Positions 8,156-17,665 of a stretch of DNA of 64,000 bases are shown piece by piece. The DNA is from CAWBOV01 sp963790525 (GTDB lineage: Bacteria; Actinomycetota; Actinomycetes; Mycobacteriales; Jatrophihabitantaceae), in assembly GCA_963790525.1 (NCBI GenBank), contig CAWBOV010000003.1:248001-312000 (forward strand), written 5' to 3'. The number at the start of each line of letters is the position of its first letter. Position 1 is the stretch's first letter. Under the pieces are notes generated by a model. It was given only the letters and a program-made list of their open reading frames with translations, did no database searches and had not been told where the DNA came from. Both the position numbers and the translations under genes were made by a program.

Positions 8156-9460
8156 ATGAAGATGACCGTCATCGGCACCGGCTATCTCGGTGCGACACAT
8201 GCGGCCGCGATGGTCGAGCTGGGCCATGACGTCCTCGGCGTCGACATCGACGAGGCCAAGATCGCCGCGCTGCAGCGCGGGGACGGTGCCGTTCTTCGAG
8301 CCCGGGCTGCCCGAGCTGCTGCAGACGAGCCTCGACACGGGGCGGCTGCGGTTCACCACGTCGCTCGAGGAGGCGGGCGCCTTCGGCGACGTGCACTTCA
8401 TCTGCGTCGGCACGCCGCAGAAGAAGGGCGAGTTCGCCGCGGACCTGACGTATCGTCGACGCGGCCGTCGACCGGCCTGGTCCCGCACCTGCGGCCGGCA
8501 GCGCTGGTGGTCGGCAAGTCGACCGTTCCCGTCGGAACCGCCGCACGGCCTGGCCGCGGACATCGAGCGCGGCCGGTGCCGACCTGGTGTGGAACCCCGA
8601 GTTCCTGCGCGAGGGCTTCGCCGTCGCCGACACCCTGCACCCCGACCGGGTGGTGATGGGCGTGGACCAACGAGCGGTCGGAGAAGGTCCTCCGCGACGT
8701 CTACGCGCCGATCCTCGATGCCGGCACCCCGGTCATCGTCACCGACTTCGCGACGGCGGAGCTGGTGAAGGTCGCCGCGAACTCGTTCCTGGCCACCAAG
8801 ATCTCCTTCATCAACGCGATGGCGGAGGTGTGCGAGGTGGTCGGTGCCGACGTCATGCAGCTGGCCGACGCCATCGGCCACGACGAGCGCATCGGACGCA
8901 AGTTCCTCAACGCCGGGCTCGGGTTCGGCGGGGGCTGCCTGCCGAAGGACATCCGGGCCTTCATGGCGCGGGCCGGTGAGCTCGGAGTGGACCAGGCGCT
9001 GTCCTTCCTGAAGGACGTGGACGCCATCAACGTCCGGCGCCGGGCGCGAACCGTGGACATGGCCCGCGAGCTGTGCGACGGCTCGCTGGCCGGGCGTCGC
9101 GTCGCGGTCCTGGGCGCGGCCTTCAAGCCCAACTCCGACGACATCCGCGACTCCCCGGCACTGGACGTCGCCTACGCGGTCCAGCAGGCAGGGGCGGCCG
9201 TGCGCGTCTACGACCCCCAGGCGATGGACAACGCGGCCAGGAAGTTCCCCAGCCTGGCACGGGCGGAGTCGGTGCTGCACGCGGCCGAGGACGCCGACGT
9301 CGTCCTGCACCTGACCGAGTGGCAGGAGTTCCGCGACCTGCACCCGTCCGCGCTGGCCGAGGTCGTGCGCGAACGCAGGATCGTCGACGGCCGCAACGCC
9401 CTCGACCGGGAGCTGTGGCGCGCCGAGGGCTGGACCTACCGGGCACTCGGACGCACCTGA
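8156..9460 (+). CDS. ugd: UDP-glucose 6-dehydrogenase, broken by several +1 frameshifts
   Basis: UDP-glucose dehydrogenase makes UDP-glucuronate by two NAD-dependent oxidations. The first 44 residues hold the Rossmann motif VIGTGYLGATHAAAM. Further on are PFFEPGLPELL, FICVGTPQ, VVGKSTVPVGT, NPEFLREGFAV, KVAANSFLATKISFINAMAE, and the catalytic-cysteine block GLGFGGGCLPKDIRAF. The last 230 residues are intact. Six single-base insertions near 8285, 8454, 8472, 8549, 8571 and 8664 must be removed to join these blocks; repaired, the protein has the usual length of about 430 residues. All family motifs survive, so I favour sequencing error over pseudogenisation. The ATG has AAGGAG nearby. Its position after an HAS-like synthase mirrors hasA-hasB and cps3S-cps3D pairs, where it supplies UDP-glucuronate. 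Confidence 0.88.
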
Positions 9461-9519
9461 GCGCAACCCGGTGAGGCGCGGGGCTGAAATGTGTCGGAGC
9501 CGGGCGTTAGGGTCGGGGG

Positions 9520-12500
9520 GTGACCGAGCTTCCCGCCTACCTCAGGTTCCCCCACGTCCGTGCCGACCAGGTCGTCTTCACCGCCGACGACGACGTCTGG
9601 CTCGGTGATGTCTCCGGTGGGCGCGCGACGCGCCTGACCGCGGACCGCGTCCCGGTGGCGCGCCCGAAGCTGTCCCCGGACGGCAGCCAGGTCGCCTGGT
9701 TGAGCCGCCGGGACGGGCAGCCCGAGGTCTTCGTGATGCCGCTGGACGGCGGTGTCGCGACCCGGCTGACCTACTGGGGCCTGCGCTCGACCCGGCTGCT
9801 CGGCTGGAGCGCGGACGGCAGGGTCCTGGCGGCCGGGGCGATCAACCAGCCCTTCCCGACCTACGCCTGGGCCTACGCCCTGCCCGTCGACGGCGAGCCG
9901 GGGGAGCGGCTGCCCTACGGCCCGCTCAGCGGCCTGGCCATCCGTGGCGACGGGCCGGTGGCGCTGCAATCGGTGATCTTCCGGGAGGCCGCCGACTGGA
10001 AGCGGTATCGCGGGGGGACCGCCGCCAAGCTCTGGCTCGACGCCAGCCGGCGACGGCGTGTTCGCGCCGTTCCTGCGGGAGCTGGACGGCCAGCTCACCG
10101 ATCCGGCGTGGATCGGCGAGCGGCTCGTGTTCGTGTCCGACCACGAGGGCCACGGCAACGTCTACTCGGTGCGCGCGGACGGCACCGACCTGCGCCGCCA
10201 CAGCGACCACACCGGCATGTACGCCCGCAACCTGAGCGGTGACGGCACCCGCGCGACGTATCAGCGGGAGGGTTCCATCTGGCTCGTCGGGGACCTGGCG
10301 GCGGACTCGGTGCCGACGCAGCTGGAGTTCACGATCCCGGGCGCGCGATCCGGGCGCCTCCCGGTGACGCACAACGCCGCCGAGGCCCTGGGCGAGCTGC
10401 GGGTGGACGCCACCGGTCGGGCGAGCGCCGTGGAGCTGCGGGGCACGGTCCAGTGGGTCACCCACCTCGACGGCCCGGTCCGCGCGCTCGCCGACACCCC
10501 CGGGGCGCGTGCCCGAATGCCCCGGGTCGCCGGGCTCGACGGCAGCGTCGTATGGATCACCGACGCCGACGGCGACGACGCGCTCGAGGTCAGCGCCGGC
10601 TCCGATCGTGACGCGGAGGTCCGCCGCCTCGCCGGCGGTCAGCTGGGCCGGGTGCTGGAACTGGAGGTCGCTCCCGACGGCGCCAGCGCTGCGGTGGCCA
10701 CCCACGACGGCCGCGTCCTCGTGGTCACCCTGGCCGACGGCGCCGTCCGCGAACTGGAGAGGTATCCCGACGGCGACGTCTCCGGGCTGGCCTTCTCACC
10801 CGACTCGGCGTGGCTGGCATGGTCCGCGCCCCAGGGCTACCCGATGCGCAGCATCAAGCTGGCCGCGCTCACCGAGCCCGCCGACGGTGTCGCCGGCGTC
10901 CTCGACGTCACCCCGGTGCGCTTCGTCGACACCGAGCCGGCGTTCACACCGGACGGCCTGCACCTGGCCTTCCTGTCGGCGCGGACCTTCGACCCGGTCT
11001 ACGACGCCCACAACTTCGAGCTCGGGTTCCCCGTCGGCACGCGCCCCTACCTGGTTCCGCTCGCGGCGACCACGGCGTCGCCGTTCGAGCCCGAGCTGGC
11101 CGGTCGCTTCCTCGCCGGCAGCGAGACTCCCGAAGGCGGCTCCGAGGCTCCGGAGACCGCTCCGGTGGCCGCCAGCGACGCGCCCCAGGCCGCTGCCACC
11201 GCCGCGCCGACCCCGCCCGCGCCGCCCCGGGTCACCGTCGATCGCGAGGGCCTCGCCGACCGAGTCGTCGCGGTTCCCGTGGCCGCCGGCCTGCTCTCCG
11301 ACCTGACGGCCGCCAAGGGTGGGCTGCTGTGGCTCGAGCACGCCATCACCGGCGTCATCGGCGCCGGGCTGCCACCGGCCGGCAAGCCGCCCCGCGGCGT
11401 CCTGCAGCGCTGGGACTTCGCCAAGCGCAGCGCGCGCGCAGATCGCCGCGGACATCGACGGCTACGCCGTGTCCGGCGACGGCACCCGCGTGGTCCTGCG
11501 CGACGGGGAGGAGCTGCGCGTCGCCCCGGCCGACCACAAGGTGGAGGATCCGGCGCCCGGGGAGGTCGTCACCGTCGATCTGAGCCGGGTCAGGGTCGTC
11601 TCCGACCCCGGCAGCGAGTGGCGCCAGATGACCGCCGAGACCTGGCGCCTCATGCGCGACCACTTCTGGGTCGAGGACATGGCCGGCGTCGACTGGGACG
11701 ACGCCCTCCGCCGCTACCTGCCCGTCGTGGACCGGTTGGCGACGCGCGACGAACTCTCCGAGCTGCTCTGGGAGCTCATCGCCGAGCTGGGCACCTCGCA
11801 CGCCTACGAACGCCCGAAGGCCGCCGAGCCGCCCGCCGGCAGGGCGGCAGCGTTCCTCGGCGCCGACCTCGGTCGCGAGGCCGACGGGCTGTGGCGCGTC
11901 GTGCGGGTCCTGCCCGGGGAGTCCTCGGTGCCGGCGGCCCGCTCGCCGCTCGCTGCACCCGGTGTGGCCGTCGTCGCCGGGGACGTGCTGCGTGCCGTCA
12001 ACGGCCGCCCGGTCGGCCCCGCCGGTCCGGCGCCGCTGCTGGCCGGCATGGCCGAAAAGCCCGTCGAGCTGACCGTGGAACACGACGGCGCCCGCCGCTC
12101 CGTGGTGGTGGTGCCCGTGGCCGACGAGGCCCCGCTGCGCTACCAGGCCTGGGTCGCCGACCGGCGGGCCTACGTGCACGAGCTCTCCAACGGCAGGGCG
12201 GGCTACGTCCACGTGCCGGACATGGTCGCCACGGGTTGGGCGGAGTTCAACCGCGACCTGCGGGTGGAGGTCGCCAAGGACGCGCTCGTCGTGGACACCC
12301 GCGAGAACGGCGGCGGTCACACCTCGGAACTGGTCATCGAACGGCTGGCCCGGCGCATCGTCGGCTGGCAGTCCGGGCGCTACCGCCCGGCCGGGTCCTA
12401 CCCCTCCGACGCCCCGCGCGGCCCGATGGTGTCGATCGCCAACGAGATGGCCGGCTCCGACGGGGACATCGTCAACCAGGCCTTCAAGTCCCTCGGTCTG

Positions 12501-12821
12501 GGGCCGATCGTGGGCACGCGCACCTGGGGCGGCGTGATCGGGATCGACGGCGTGTACTCCCTCGTCGACGGCAGCATGGTGACGCAGCCGAGGTACCCGT
12601 TCTGGTTCGTCGATGTGGGCTGGGGAGTGGAGAACCACGGCGTCGATCCCGACGTCGAGGTCGCCCGCCCGCCGCAGGCCTGGGTCGCCGACAGCGACCC
12701 CCAGCTGGACGAGGGTGTGCGTTTGATCACCGAGGCCCTGCAGACGCATCAGCCCGTACGCCCCGCGGACGTGACCACCCGGCCCTCCCGACGGCCTCCG
12801 GAACTGGGCCCGCGTCCGTAG
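9520..12821 (+). CDS. Tricorn-type serine protease, two frameshifts
   Basis: This encodes a tricorn protease of about 1,100 residues, a large cytoplasmic peptidase that trims oligopeptides. The N-terminal half holds WD-like beta-propeller repeats (RPKLSPDGSQVAWLSRRDG and similar). The C-terminal half has the tricorn core, a PDZ region and a tail-specific-protease-like domain. Catalytic-site patterns are visible: ELGTSHAYE (Ser-His), EMAGSDGDIV (nucleophile serine) and ENHGVDPDVEV (glutamate). Two +1 frameshifts, near 10047 and within the GCGCGCGCG run at 11431-11439, separate three segments that join perfectly when repaired. TAGGGT at 9508-9513 ends six bases before the GTG, suggesting a leaderless transcript. 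An alanine/proline-rich insert lies around residues 540-570. Confidence 0.88.
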
Positions 12822-12851
12822 CCGGCACGTGCATCAGCGATAGTGATCCCC

Positions 12852-13310
12852 ATGTCCGAGTCCACCGTGGGTCTGCTCGACCCCGTCGCGCATCGGGTCC
12901 GCGCGCACGTGGTCGGGCTTGTGTACTGGATCGTCCTGCCGCTGCTCGCGATCGCCGTGCTCGTCGGCGGAAGCTGGACGACGGCGCACCGCATCCACGC
13001 CGAACCCGTTGGTGTGAAAGGGACCTACACCGTCACGGACAGGTCCTGCTTCGGTGACGTGTGCCAGAACAGCGGCAGTTTCGTCGCCACCAACGGGACG
13101 CTGAAGTTCGGCACGGTCCTCGGGGATCCGCGCTGGAAGGTCGGCCAGGTCCACACCGTGGTGCTCGATCCCCAGTCGGAGGTCATCGCGCTGCCGGCGA
13201 AGTGGGATCCGGTCGCGACGCTCTCCGGCTGCGTCGGTGCCCTGATCTTCCTCGGGGTATGGACGTACTTCCTCGTGAGCGGCCTGCGGGCCCGTCGGCG
13301 CGCCCCGTGA
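12852..13310 (+). CDS. Small protein with two membrane segments, function unknown
   Basis: This 152-residue protein has an N-terminal membrane helix (YWIVLPLLAIAVLVGGSW), an extracytoplasmic stretch of about 75 residues with two cysteines in RSCFGDVCQNSG, and a second helix near the C-terminus (LSGCVGALIFLGVWTYFLV) followed by an Arg-rich tail. The CX4C spacing could form a disulfide outside the cell. I do not recognise the family; the topology resembles DUF3592-type small membrane proteins, but I see no motif that proves it. The ATG at 12852 was preferred over an in-frame GTG nine bases earlier because a TAnnnT-like box (GATAGT, 12839-12844) lies seven bases upstream, the leaderless arrangement seen elsewhere here. 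Confidence 0.6.
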   Translation: MSESTVGLLDPVAHRVRAHVVGLVYWIVLPLLAIAVLVGGSWTTAHRIHAEPVGVKGTYTVTDRSCFGDVCQNSGSFVATNGTLKFGTVLGDPRWKVGQVHTVVLDPQSEVIALPAKWDPVATLSGCVGALIFLGVWTYFLVSGLRARRRAP

Positions 13311-13321
13311 CCGCCCTGCGC

Positions 13322-13523
13322 TAGAGTTGTCGGTGGGCGCCGCTGTGCGCGAGCGCAAGACTCATCCTCACCGCGCCATGCAGAAGTGTTGCCCAGTACC
13401 GCCAGCGGGTAAGTCTGCCCGCGCCGTCGACGCCGATCGCGTCGGGCTCGTTCCTCGAACATGGCCGCACAGTTCCGCTGTGCGCGCTTCGGGTCGCGCG
13501 CCGACCAGTTCGAAGGAATTCTC
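13322..13523 (+). promoter_or_regulatory. Promoter and about 190-nt 5' leader of the DEAD-box helicase gene
   Basis: TAGAGT at 13322-13327 looks like a -10 box just after the preceding gene ends at 13310, giving a leader of about 190 bases. Within it, CGCACAG at 13466-13472 pairs perfectly with CTGTGCG at 13478-13484 around TTCCG. RNA helicase genes often have long, structured, self-regulated or cold-responsive leaders. No known riboswitch or tRNA-like cloverleaf is evident. Confidence 0.4.
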
Positions 13524-15212
13524 TTGCCTCGCCCTGCTCAGAATCGCTCCACCGTCCACTACTCGTCCGACTCCCGCGGCGGCTCCGGCTACTCCAGCGG
13601 CGGCCCGTCCTCGGGTGCCCGCCGCTCCGGTGGCGCAGCCCGTTCCGGTGGCGCACCCCGCTCGGGTGGCGCACCGCGTTCCGGCGGCCGCTCCGGCGGT
13701 CCCCGTCCCAGCGGTCGCTCATCGGCCCCGTCCCGCCAGGCTCCGCGCGCATCCGACCTGGTCTGGAACGAGATCCCGATCGAGGACATCGATCTGGACT
13801 CCATGCCCAGCTTCGCCGAGCTCGGCCTGCCGCAGGGCCTGACCGACGCTCTCGCCAAGACCGGCGTCCTGCGCCCGTTCGCCATCCAGGCCGCCGTGAT
13901 CCGCGACGTCCTCAGCGGCCGCGACGTCCTCGGCCGCGCGGCCACCGGTGCCGGAAAGACGCTCGCCTTCGGCCTGCCGCTCATCGCGCGCCTGGAAGGG
14001 TCGGCCAGCCAGCCCGGTCACCCGCGTGGGCTGATCCTCGTCCCCACCCGCGAACTGGCCATGCAGGTCACCGAGGCGCTGGCACCACTGGCAGCGGCCC
14101 GCGGCCTGTCCACGCGCCTCGTCGCCGGCGGCCTGCCCATCGGGCGCCAGATCGACTCCCTGCGCCGCGGCGTGGACCTGCTGGTCTGCACCCCCGGCCG
14201 GCTGATCGACCTGCTCGAGCGCGGTGTCGCGCACCTGAGCTCGGTCCAGGTCACCGTCCTGGACGAGGCCGACCACATGGCCGACCTCGGCTTCCTGCCG
14301 GCCGTGCGCCGGCTGCTCGATGAGACCCCGTCCGACGGCCAGCGGCTGCTCTTCTCCGCCACGCTCGACGGTGACGTCTCCACCCTCATCCACCGGTACC
14401 TCGTCGATCCGGCCGCCCACGCGGTCGCCAGCTCGACGGCCCAGGTCGACACGATGGACCACCACGTCTTCCGGGTCGAGCACGCCAGCAAGGTCGACGT
14501 CGCCGCCCGCATCGGCGCCCGCGAGGGCCGCACGATCATGTTCGTTCGGACCAAGCACGGCGCGGACCGCCTGGCCAAGCAGCTGGGGCGCCTCGGCGTC
14601 GCGGCCGGTGCCCTGCACGGCGGCCGCAGCCAGGGACAGCGCACGCGTGCGCTGGACGCCTTCAAGGACGGCAGCGTCCCGGTGCTCGTCGCCACCGACG
14701 TCGCCGCTCGCGGTATCCACGTCGACGATGTCTCCCTCGTGGTCCACATCGACCCGCCGGCCGACCACAAGGACTACCTGCACCGCTCCGGTCGTACGGC
14801 GCGCGCCGGGGCCAGCGGCACCGTCGTCACCCTGGCCACTCCCGACCAGGAACGCCCGATGCGCAAGCTGCTCCAGGACGCGTCCGTCACGGCGGCCCAC
14901 CGGCCAATCAGCGTCGACGACCCGGCTCTGCAGACGTTGACCGGTGCCCGGGTCCCGAGCGGTGTGCCGGTCATCGAGCGCGCCGAGCGTCCGGCCCGCG
15001 GTCACGCCTCACGGGGAACCGCGCAACGTCGCGACACCCCGCGCCGCGACGGTCAGCGCCGTACCGAGGTGCCCCGCACCGACGCCCCGCGCCGGCGCCG
15101 CGAGGACGGCGACGCGAACCGCGTGGCCCGCCCGACGTCGCCTGCCACCCGGCACCCGCAGCACGCGGAGCGGCGCCCCCGCCGGGCACACGCCCCGGCA
15201 CGCACGATCTGA
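13524..15212 (+). CDS. DEAD-box ATP-dependent RNA helicase
   Basis: This 562-residue RNA helicase remodels RNA structure using ATP. The motifs appear in order: Q-motif region near residue 105 (LRPFAIQAAVI), Walker A ATGAGKT near 140, PTREL near 175, DEAD (VLDEADHMADLGF) near 247, SAT (FSATLDGD) near 278, ATDVAARGIHVDDV in domain 2 and HRSGRTARAG near 420. An N-terminal Gly/Ser/Arg-rich low-complexity stretch with repeated SGGAPRSGG units, and a basic Arg-rich tail of about 90 residues, are the RNA-binding extensions usual in actinobacterial homologues. TTG at 13524 is chosen because GAAGGA lies six bases upstream; earlier in-frame codons lack a ribosome site. It ends at a strong bidirectional hairpin. 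Confidence 0.9.
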   Translation: MPRPAQNRSTVHYSSDSRGGSGYSSGGPSSGARRSGGAARSGGAPRSGGAPRSGGRSGGPRPSGRSSAPSRQAPRASDLVWNEIPIEDIDLDSMPSFAELGLPQGLTDALAKTGVLRPFAIQAAVIRDVLSGRDVLGRAATGAGKTLAFGLPLIARLEGSASQPGHPRGLILVPTRELAMQVTEALAPLAAARGLSTRLVAGGLPIGRQIDSLRRGVDLLVCTPGRLIDLLERGVAHLSSVQVTVLDEADHMADLGFLPAVRRLLDETPSDGQRLLFSATLDGDVSTLIHRYLVDPAAHAVASSTAQVDTMDHHVFRVEHASKVDVAARIGAREGRTIMFVRTKHGADRLAKQLGRLGVAAGALHGGRSQGQRTRALDAFKDGSVPVLVATDVAARGIHVDDVSLVVHIDPPADHKDYLHRSGRTARAGASGTVVTLATPDQERPMRKLLQDASVTAAHRPISVDDPALQTLTGARVPSGVPVIERAERPARGHASRGTAQRRDTPRRDGQRRTEVPRTDAPRRRREDGDANRVARPTSPATRHPQHAERRPRRAHAPARTI

Positions 15213-15229
15213 CGCAGCACCGTACGCAC

Positions 15230-15282
15230 CGCCGCAGCGCCGGGCCGGTGGATCGAGAGATCCGCTGCCCGGCGCTGCGGCG
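15230..15282. terminator. Bidirectional hairpin terminator
   Basis: A perfect 16-bp inverted repeat (15230-15245 with 15267-15282) encloses a partly paired inner stem capped by GAGA. It sits between the convergent helicase gene, ending at 15212, and the acyltransferase gene, ending at 15291. It lacks a long U-run on either strand, as is common in high-GC genomes. Confidence 0.82.
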
Positions 15283-15290
15283 TCTGCGGG

Positions 15291-17444
15291 TCAGCCGTGC
15301 AGCGCCTTCAGCAGGATCGGCGCCAGATAGGGCGCGAGCGTCTTGGAGTACGTCGCGGTGAGGTGGGAGCCGTCGAAGTACACGGGGACCGTGCCGACCG
15401 CGGCCGGGCACACGGACTTCTCGCAGATGTAGTCGATGAGGTCCGCCTCGATGATGTGCGGATCGTTCACGGCCTTGATCGCCTGGGTCAACGGCTCGGG
15501 CGGTAGCCAGGAGGCCCGGGTGCCGTTGCAGGCGTCGTAGTTGCCGGGGTGCGCGGCGAGGCAGTCGGGGATCGACGACCCCGGTGCGGGCGTGTCCCGG
15601 ATGCCGACGACCTTCAGGTGCGCGGCGCTGAACTTCGCCAGCACGCTCTGATACCCCTTGGCGTACTGGGCGTAGCTCGCCGCGAGGCTGTACCCCTGCG
15701 CGGTGACGGAGATCCGGTTGGTCATCACGACCAGGCTGAACTTCCCCGACGTGAGCAGCTTGGTGACGTTCTTCGTCCAGTTCTGACAGGCCTGCGAGTG
15801 CGCTGGCGTGTCGAAGTGCTGCGGGATGTCGGAGAAGGCGCACTCGGACGCGAGGTAGGCGGTGATCTTCCAGTGCTGCTGGGACGCGACACGCTCCAGG
15901 GCGGGCAGCCACTCGCCGGCGTGGGAGTTGCCGACGAGGGCGACGTCGGTCTTCGAGGAGAGGTCGCCGAAGGTACAGGTGATCACGCTGAAGGACGGGA
16001 TGAACGTGAAGCAGTCCTTCTTGCCGGACACGGTGGCGTAGGCGTCGGACTTGTCGTTGGCAGCCTGCAGAGGCGTCGGCAGCAACGTGCCGCTCGTCGT
16101 CGCGGGGCAGGCCCCGGCAGGAGCCGCCAGCGCCGCGGCACCGAAACACGGTGTCGTGCCGGACAGCGCCTTGTGCAGCGCTGCGGTCGCGTGCTGCTCG
16201 CGCTGGGTGACCTCGCGATCCTGCAACGCGGTGCACGAGATCAGCACGGTCATGGCCAGTGCCGCCAGGGCGAAGGGCTTGATCAGGGGCTTGCCCCAGC
16301 GCGGCGTGCGGAAGCGGTCCTCGATGTAGCGCTTGGTCAGGCCGGCGAGGATCAGTGAGACCACGATGATGGCGAGTTTCTCGCGCAAGTCGAGCGGGTG
16401 CTTGGTGACGTAGGGGAGCAACGCGATGATCGGCCAGTGCCAGAGGTAGACCGAGTACGAGATGTTGCCCAGCCACTGGATCGGCCGCACCGCCAGGATG
16501 GGGCCCGGCGAGTACGCGACCATCGGTGCCACGGCCGCGATCACGGCTGCGGTGCCCAGGACGGGCAGCAGCGCCTCCCATCCCGGGAAGGGAGTCTTGC
16601 CGGTGTAGGTGAACGCGGTGACGGCTATCGCGCCCAGCCCGAGCCACGCGAGCCCGACGCGGGCGGCCTGCGGCAGCCGTACCGCTTCGTCGTCGCGCCG
16701 GCGGCCGAGGGCGCGGTTGGACAGCGCCGCGGCAAGGAGCCCGCCGATCCCGAGTTCCCAGATGCGCGTCGGGGTGATGAAGTAGGCGCTGGCGGGCGAG
16801 ACGTCCGTGGCGTGCACGGAATAGGCGAGCGAGGCGACCACGACCGCGGCGAGCCCGGCGAACACGGTCGGCACCAGGCGCCAGCCCAGCCGCGTCGCGA
16901 GCAGCACCAGCAGCAGGATCAACACCGGCCAGAAGAAGTAGAACTGCTCCTCGACCGACAGCGACCAGAAGTGCTGGACCGGCGACGGGGTCGCCTGCGC
17001 GGCGAGGTAGTCGATCGAATCCGACGCCAGCCGCCAGTTCACGACGTAGAGGGTGGCGTCCTTGACCTGCTGGGCGGTGTTGGCCCACTGGGTGTCCGGC
17101 GCGAACAGCCGGGACGCGAGGAGAGTTGCCGCCAGCACCAGCAGCGACGCCGGCAGCAGCCGACGGATGCGCCGCGACCAGAACATGGCCAGATCGCGGA
17201 GGGTGCGCGGCGGGTGGGCGAGCAGGTGGGAGGTGATCAGGAAGCCGGAGATCACGAAGAAGACGTCCACGCCGGCGAAACCGCCGGTGAGCCGCTTCGG
17301 CCACAGGTGGTACAGCAGCACGAGCGAGACGGCGATCGCGCGCAGGCCCTGGATGTCGGTCCGAACGGCGGTACCCGTTGGCGTGCTGCGCGGGACGGGG
17401 GTGACCTCCGCGACGGTCGCACTTGCCACGCGGTAGAACCTCAT
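15291..17444 (-). CDS. Second OatA-like acyltransferase, SGNH block I is GNSH
   Basis: This 717-residue protein has the architecture of the protein at 2988-5096. An acyltransferase-3 membrane domain (about 28-400) contains RTDIQGLRAIAVSLVLLYH, FFVISGFLI and SLSVEEQFYFFWP, followed by a C-terminal extracytoplasmic SGNH domain. The nucleophile block reads VALVGNSHAGEW, with Asn instead of the usual Asp in GDSH; serine and the C-terminal DGSHLTATYS block with histidine remain. Three cysteine pairs in the outer domain may form disulfides. TATCAT on the minus strand at 17491-17496 is a probable -10 box; no clear ribosome site precedes the ATG. It is divergent from the array of GT2/TagF-like genes and may add acyl groups to their polymer. 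The acceptor is inferred from context. Confidence 0.86.
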   Translation of the reverse strand: MRFYRVASATVAEVTPVPRSTPTGTAVRTDIQGLRAIAVSLVLLYHLWPKRLTGGFAGVDVFFVISGFLITSHLLAHPPRTLRDLAMFWSRRIRRLLPASLLVLAATLLASRLFAPDTQWANTAQQVKDATLYVVNWRLASDSIDYLAAQATPSPVQHFWSLSVEEQFYFFWPVLILLLVLLATRLGWRLVPTVFAGLAAVVVASLAYSVHATDVSPASAYFITPTRIWELGIGGLLAAALSNRALGRRRDDEAVRLPQAARVGLAWLGLGAIAVTAFTYTGKTPFPGWEALLPVLGTAAVIAAVAPMVAYSPGPILAVRPIQWLGNISYSVYLWHWPIIALLPYVTKHPLDLREKLAIIVVSLILAGLTKRYIEDRFRTPRWGKPLIKPFALAALAMTVLISCTALQDREVTQREQHATAALHKALSGTTPCFGAAALAAPAGACPATTSGTLLPTPLQAANDKSDAYATVSGKKDCFTFIPSFSVITCTFGDLSSKTDVALVGNSHAGEWLPALERVASQQHWKITAYLASECAFSDIPQHFDTPAHSQACQNWTKNVTKLLTSGKFSLVVMTNRISVTAQGYSLAASYAQYAKGYQSVLAKFSAAHLKVVGIRDTPAPGSSIPDCLAAHPGNYDACNGTRASWLPPEPLTQAIKAVNDPHIIEADLIDYICEKSVCPAAVGTVPVYFDGSHLTATYSKTLAPYLAPILLKALHG

Positions 17445-17665
17445 TCGTCGTTGACTGCACGGCGCCGGAGGGTCGGCTCCCGATCACGAAATGATATCAG
17501 CCGGTGCCGCCCCGAGGCCCTGTCTGCACGGACTGTGACCAGCCGGACATGCCCCGCCGCCCCCGTCGGTGTCGGCGATGCGCGTCGCGCGCCGGCTGAG
17601 CCACGCCCGCTCCCGGCTCCGATAGCGTTGCTCCGACGGGCACGGGCAGCGACGGAGGGACGGGT
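17445..17665. promoter_or_regulatory. Divergent promoter region of the wall-polymer locus
   Basis: This 221-base gap separates the acyltransferase and the first polymerase gene. TATCAT at 17491-17496 reads as a minus-strand -10 box. On the plus strand, TAGCGT at 17623-17628 reads as a -10 box giving a leader of about 30 bases with GGAGGG at 17655-17660 five bases before the GTG. No convincing regulator palindrome is seen between them. Confidence 0.5.

Noticed and set aside
8156..9460. ugd as a pseudogene.
   Set aside because: All catalytic motifs survive on both sides of the indels and the last 230 residues are intact; equally conserved essential genes in the window show the same kind of insertions.
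13380..13500. tRNA-like segment before the helicase gene (TTCGAAGG and a nearby hairpin).
   Set aside because: No acceptor stem or four-arm fold can be drawn and no anticodon arm fits; it is better explained as an mRNA leader.
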